Source of the DNA: Methanosarcinales archaeon
GTDB taxonomy: Archaea > Halobacteriota > Methanosarcinia > Methanosarcinales > Methanogasteraceae
Assembly: GCA_030605805.1 (NCBI GenBank)
Contig: JAUWHQ010000060.1
Span: 1 to 9,131 of the forward strand
DNA: 9,131 nt
Direction: 5' to 3'
A program made the position numbers and the translations under genes. Every line of letters starts with the position of its first letter. The first letter of the stretch is position 1. Positions 6,792-9,131 of this stretch are shown in pieces. The notes below the pieces were generated by a model that searched no databases, was not told the DNA's origin, and saw only the letters and a program-made list of their open reading frames with translations.

Positions 6792-7558
6792 ATTGGGTCA
6801 CCTTTTATAGGCGCTTCGTTCTTCATGTCGTGGTAGAGTATCCGCAGCCGCTGATCCTCGAGACTGTGGGTAGGGGACCAGTATTCGATCAAAAATCCGA
6901 TAATCCGGGTAACTTTGGTTTGTGAGCCGGCAAATTTGCTGACAAGGATGGCATACCTGAGATCGCCCATCTCCAGCTTTTTTCTGAGTACAAGATGTAC
7001 ATCAGAGGCTGATGAGAACATATTTGCGACGTCGGGATCAAGCATATCCGTATCTATAGCAAGGATGATCGTCTTTCCAAAAGAAACCATCTTCTTGAAT
7101 AAATTCGCCAGATCGATCGTTTTTTGCGCATCTATGCTGTGCGATATCAGCGACGAGATCGTATCGATGATGACCACATCAGTAGTGAACAGTGTCTCTG
7201 CCGACATCAACCGCTGGATAAAGTTGGACATTAGCTTTGTCTCCTGCGTCAGCGGCAGAACCGGAATTAACAGCAGTCTGCCGCCTGTCAGATGCTTTGC
7301 AATCGGGTAATCGAGTGCCTGCATCTGGGAGATGAACCCTTTCGTGGTCAGTTGAGTGGATATGAATGTTACAGACACGTTGTTCTCCAGCAGCCCGAAG
7401 CAGATACGCTGGCAGGTAATGCTCTTACCGCTACCGCTCGTCCCTTCTATCAGTACCAGCGACCCGCGGGGAAATCCGCCCCCGAGTTTCTGGTTCAACA
7501 TATCACGCTCGATCCAGAATGGATATACATCCCCCAAGCTCCGCACCTGTATCTTCAA
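6779..7558 (-). CDS. Divergent ArlH paralogue with C-terminal extension
   Basis: A 259-residue ArlH-type protein aligned without gaps to its downstream neighbour from the P-loop to Walker B: Walker A GTSGSGKSI (39-47), STQLTTKGF, and Walker B VVIIDTISSLI with D132. Both nucleotide motifs are intact, except that Ile follows the P-loop Ser where Thr is usual. After the last core strand (IIGFLIEYW) it diverges completely and carries about 28 extra residues rich in charge (from SPTHSLEDQRL to DPIWQN). Tandem duplication followed by divergence is likely; a mixed ArlH ring or a regulatory, KaiC-like copy are possible roles. The start TTG 7558 has no clear SD; GTG 7546 and a TTG at 7537 are in-frame alternatives. 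It is first gene of the arlH-arlH-arlI operon, with a TATA-like box at 7609-7601. Confidence 0.85.
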   Translation of the reverse strand: MKIQVRSLGDVYPFWIERDMLNQKLGGGFPRGSLVLIEGTSGSGKSITCQRICFGLLENNVSVTFISTQLTTKGFISQMQALDYPIAKHLTGGRLLLIPVLPLTQETKLMSNFIQRLMSAETLFTTDVVIIDTISSLISHSIDAQKTIDLANLFKKMVSFGKTIILAIDTDMLDPDVANMFSSASDVHLVLRKKLEMGDLRYAILVSKFAGSQTKVTRIIGFLIEYWSPTHSLEDQRLRILYHDMKNEAPIKGDPIWQN

Positions 7559-7559
7559 T

Positions 7560-7594
7560 TATACGTCTACCGTATTAAATCTTCTTGACGTATA
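7560..7594. repeat. 8-bp inverted repeat in the arlH-paralogue leader
   Basis: TATACGTC (7560-7567) and GACGTATA (7587-7594) are perfect inverted repeats, centre to centre 27 bp. They sit between the predicted TATA box and the start codon of the minus-strand operon, flanking the expected transcription start. The position suits a repressor site. Confidence 0.4.
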
Positions 7595-7600
7595 GGAAAG

Positions 7601-7609
7601 TATAAAAGC
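7601..7609 (-). promoter_or_regulatory. TATA-like box of the arlH-arlH-arlI operon
   Basis: On the minus strand GCTTTTATA lies 43 nt before the TTG start. A start site 24-27 nt downstream of the box would leave a leader of about 19 nt. Inferred by position and composition only. Confidence 0.45.
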
Positions 7610-7635
7610 AAACCCCACCCGAAGGGCAGTTTTTG

Positions 7636-7660
7636 ATAAAACTTTTGTGAAAAGTTTTAT
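7636..7660. promoter_or_regulatory. Perfect 11-bp inverted repeat, probable shared operator
   Basis: ATAAAACTTTT (7636-7646) and AAAAGTTTTAT (7650-7660) are exact inverted repeats around GTG. The right arm runs into TTTTATAAA (7655-7663), the probable TATA box of the plus-strand gene, and the left arm is about 27 nt upstream of the TATA-like box of the arl operon. A dimeric regulator bound here could block one promoter and control the other. Because it lies at the upstream side of both genes, a terminator is unlikely. Confidence 0.55.
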
Positions 7661-7663
7661 AAA
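7655..7663 (+). promoter_or_regulatory. TATA box of the membrane protein-hisB operon
   Basis: TTTTATAAA is a good archaeal TATA box. Transcription would start near 7688, leaving a leader of about 20 nt with GGATGTG as the SD-like site upstream of ATG 7708. It overlaps the inverted repeat at 7636-7660. Confidence 0.5.
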
Positions 7664-7707
7664 CATGCGCATATAATGCCATAGCAACCAACCAAGGATG
7701 TGCTGGA

Positions 7708-8025
7708 ATGGATACAAGAAATATGATATATTCAGCGATGATGGTCATATCTGCGCTTGTGCTGACCATTGAGTGGCTCAGATGGCTGGAAAACGACAAT
7801 CCGGTGATCTATGTCTCTGCGATGGTGCTGGTCGGGTCGCTTGCCGCCATGATCATAGGCATAGCTGCGCGGATCACTGAGATCAGTTCCAAGATCGATG
7901 CAAAGGAACAATCGTTGCGAATCAACATTCAGGGCGTGGAAGAGAATATGGAACGCAAGCTGGATGCCATGGCTAGCGAGAATAGAGCCAGTATACACGA
8001 GCTTACAGGACGATTATACCGGTAA
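7708..8025 (+). CDS. Two-helix membrane protein with C-terminal coiled coil
   Basis: A 105-residue protein not recognised as a known family. Residues about 6-24 (MIYSAMMVISALVLTIEWL) and 33-54 (VIYVSAMVLVGSLAAMIIGI and following) form two hydrophobic helices joined by a short polar loop (RWLENDNP). From about 55 to 103 the chain is polar, with K/E/R-rich heptad-like spacing (ISSKIDAKEQ, EENMERKLDAMASENRAS), a likely coiled coil. Basic residues at the N-terminus and after helix 2 put both ends in the cytoplasm. GGATGTG lies just before ATG 7708. It is divergent from the arl operon across a shared palindrome and only 10 nt upstream of hisB, so probably cotranscribed with hisB. It is not ArlF or ArlG, which have one N-terminal helix and a beta-rich exterior domain. 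A link to the motor is only suggested by position. Confidence 0.7.
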   Translation: MDTRNMIYSAMMVISALVLTIEWLRWLENDNPVIYVSAMVLVGSLAAMIIGIAARITEISSKIDAKEQSLRINIQGVEENMERKLDAMASENRASIHELTGRLYR

Positions 8026-8035
8026 CCCCACAACT

Positions 8036-8620
8036 ATGCGAAAAGCGACCATACACCGAAGTACTCGTGAAACCGGGATCGATATAACGTTTGTTATCGA
8101 TGGTACCGGCGCATCAGAGATCGACACAGGAGTTGCGTTCCTTGACCATGTGCTGGATTCGTTTGCAAGGCACGGGTTATTCGATCTTGCGATCCGTGCG
8201 ACAGGCGACCTCGAACTCGGCGACCACCACCTGGTCGAGGATATCGGCATCACGCTCGGGCAGGCAATATCAGAGTCACTCGGCGACCGCACCGGGATTG
8301 CGCGATTTGCAGATATCAGGGTGCCGATGGACGAAACGATCGCAAGCGTGGTCATTGATCTGAGCGGCAGGAGCTATCTGGTGTTTGATGTGGATTTTTC
8401 GTCTGATGTAGTCGGCGATCTCACAACGCAGATGGTGCCGCACCTCTTTCGCTCGCTGATCATTAATGCCGGCATCAATGCACACATCTCGGCGCAGGGC
8501 GAGAACGATCATCACCTGATCGAGGCGATCTTCAAGGCGTTCGGGATCGCGCTTGCCAGGGCAGCGACAATCGAGCGATCAGACATCCCGAGTACGAAAG
8601 GCGTGCTTACTCAGACCTGA
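8036..8620 (+). CDS. hisB: Imidazoleglycerol-phosphate dehydratase HisB
   Basis: A 194-residue monofunctional HisB, which dehydrates imidazole glycerol phosphate to imidazole acetol phosphate in histidine biosynthesis, in the cytoplasm, as a metal-bound oligomer. Family signatures are present in order: RSTRET near the start, FLDHVLDSFARHG (35-47), the first metal-binding motif D63-H-H-L-V-E-D69, PMDE (97-100), and the second metal motif H159-H-L-I-E-A164 followed by IFKAFG. Length matches the monofunctional form; there is no phosphatase fusion. ATG 8036 is the family-like start; a longer frame reaching back to 7898 merely overlaps the upstream gene. The SD is weak and the gene lies 10 nt after the membrane-protein stop, suggesting coupling. 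No other his gene is in the window, as is common in archaea where his genes are scattered. Confidence 0.95.
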   Translation: MRKATIHRSTRETGIDITFVIDGTGASEIDTGVAFLDHVLDSFARHGLFDLAIRATGDLELGDHHLVEDIGITLGQAISESLGDRTGIARFADIRVPMDETIASVVIDLSGRSYLVFDVDFSSDVVGDLTTQMVPHLFRSLIINAGINAHISAQGENDHHLIEAIFKAFGIALARAATIERSDIPSTKGVLTQT

Positions 8621-8723
8621 TATACTACTCCGTACGTGTAATTCGGAATTTTAGCATTTCCGATCTCGTTTCGGAGGATGATACTTCCCATGCGGAACGA
8701 TTTCATCGCCGATTAAGAAGATG

Positions 8724-8783
8724 GCGGTTACCCACCCGTTCTCATCTCAGAAACGGTTGGGTGAAAGTTTCCCTTCATACCGC
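8724..8783. repeat. Multi-stem foldable region downstream of hisB
   Basis: GCGGT (8724-8728) pairs with ACCGC (8779-8783), enclosing two hairpins: CCCACCCGTT (8731-8740) with AACGGTTGGG (8752-8761), 9 of 10 pairs, and TGAAAG (8762-8767) with CCTTCA (8772-8777), 5 of 6 pairs. Together they make a three-way-junction-like fold. It could be an RNA structure or the folded end of a degraded mobile element. The surrounding 8621-8990 shows no frame with convincing coding bias. Confidence 0.35.
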
Positions 8784-8887
8784 TGCCAACGGCTTTGCTT
8801 CGCAGATCGTAGTCACGCATTTCATAACCCTTTCAGTACCCGGGCAGCAGTTTGTTTCTGTGGCATTCCGGTCGTCTGATATCAGTA

Positions 8888-8901
8888 TTTATGCGCATAA
8901 A
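8888..8901. repeat. 14-bp perfect palindrome
   Basis: TTTATGCGCATAAA is its own reverse complement. Its core ATGCGCAT also occurs at 7665-7672 in the arl/hisB control region. Possible protein site; no gene nearby explains it. Confidence 0.35.
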
Positions 8902-8991
8902 CCCATCCTTTGATGTATTCCATCTCGTCTTGCACCAGTCAGTCAGTTTTAGAGCCTTCTACTTGAGTTTCCTCAGCTTGAAATACTCATA

Positions 8992-9052
8992 GGAGCCGCG
9001 CATAATTAAGTTGAACAAAATCAACTTTTTCGTGGACATATTCTGCGACTCC
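8992..9052. repeat. Nested inverted repeats, terminator-like on the plus strand
   Basis: Outer arms GGAGCCGC (8992-8999) and GCGACTCC (9045-9052) pair at 7 of 8 positions. Inside them AAGTTGA (9008-9014) and TCAACTT (9021-9027) pair perfectly around a 6-nt loop, and the inner stem runs into five T residues (9026-9030) on the plus strand. The inner hairpin plus T-run could end plus-strand transcripts, although it is about 390 nt past hisB. The nested symmetry would also suit a small MITE-like element. Confidence 0.4.
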
Positions 9053-9060
9053 AAAAAACC

Positions 9061-9090
9061 CCTCTCTGTGTCCCTCTGTGCTCTCTGTGG
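9061..9090. repeat. Short CTCTGTG quasi-repeat element
   Basis: Three copies of CTCTGTG end at 9070, 9080 and 9089, each separated by a few pyrimidines. The AACCACAGAG...CACAGAG pattern (minus-strand reading) is one I associate with intergenic repeats in many environmental prokaryote genomes, from memory only. The tail to 9131 is AT-rich and has no identifiable gene. Confidence 0.45.
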
Positions 9091-9131
9091 TTTTATTTCT
9101 TATGATATATTCTTTAGATTATCTCATAGAT

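Noticed and set aside
7898..8035. Longer N-terminus for HisB
   Set aside because: It would overlap the membrane-protein gene by over 100 nt, and the family starts at the RKATIHRSTRET segment.
8761..8913. 50-codon plus-strand frame from GTG 8761
   Set aside because: No SD, only weak codon bias (about one third RNY codons), and the frame lies across predicted stems and the 14-bp palindrome.
8720..9000. Minus-strand RNase P RNA candidate (ACAGAAAC and GAGGAAAC-like words)
   Set aside because: The universal P4-forming sequences could not be matched at both ends; the words are too short to count.
8711..9010. Minus-strand protein relic (frame with two stops) as a transposase pseudogene
   Set aside because: No catalytic motif or recognisable transposase segment; codon pattern is not coding-like.
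1..9131. CRISPR array, tRNA or rRNA gene
   Set aside because: No regularly spaced direct repeats with spacers, and no cloverleaf or conserved rRNA segment, were seen on either strand.

Overview
The window is archaeal, most likely from a euryarchaeal methanogen or ANME-type lineage (Methanomicrobia/Methanosarcinales-like). The evidence is a Trm-G10 tRNA methyltransferase, an archaeosine synthase (ArcS), archaellum motor genes (two ArlH-type proteins and ArlI), a DUF2683/RelE toxin-antitoxin pair of the kind common in methanogens, GGTG-type Shine-Dalgarno (SD) sites and TATA-like promoters. The lineage is inferred from gene content, not from a marker gene.

Layout. (1) 1-562: an AT-rich toxin-antitoxin module preceded by five hexamers spaced exactly 10 bp apart, a likely autoregulatory operator. 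(2) 563-956: no intact gene. It holds a hairpin, a probable truncated gene relic on the minus strand and a dispersed-repeat-like element with an imperfect 13-bp inverted repeat. (3) 957-1139 (-): a 60-aa zinc-ribbon protein, divergent from (4) the tRNA G10 methyltransferase at 1221-2273 (+). (5) 2307-4127 (-): arcS, convergent with the methyltransferase gene and preceded by an uncharacterised 49-aa (or 32-aa) ORF whose stop overlaps the arcS start (ATGA). (6) 4435-7558 (-): an operon of divergent arlH paralogue, canonical arlH and arlI, without arlJ, arlF, arlG or archaellins. (7) 7559-7707: a divergent control region with a perfect 11-bp inverted repeat over the TATA box. (8) 7708-8620 (+): a two-helix membrane protein with a cytoplasmic coiled coil, then hisB 10 nt downstream. 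(9) 8621-9131: no convincing gene, but several stem-loops and a second dispersed-repeat-like element.

How the genes fit together. Trm-G10 and ArcS both modify the tRNA core (G10 and G15) and are neighbours but convergent. ArlH and ArlI form the cytoplasmic motor complex of the archaellum; here they are separated from the rest of the machinery and ArlH is duplicated. HisB is a housekeeping histidine-pathway enzyme. The best candidates for something undescribed are the duplicated ArlH with its shared palindromic operator and divergent membrane/coiled-coil partner, the small ORF coupled to arcS, and the 10-bp periodic array at the toxin-antitoxin promoter.
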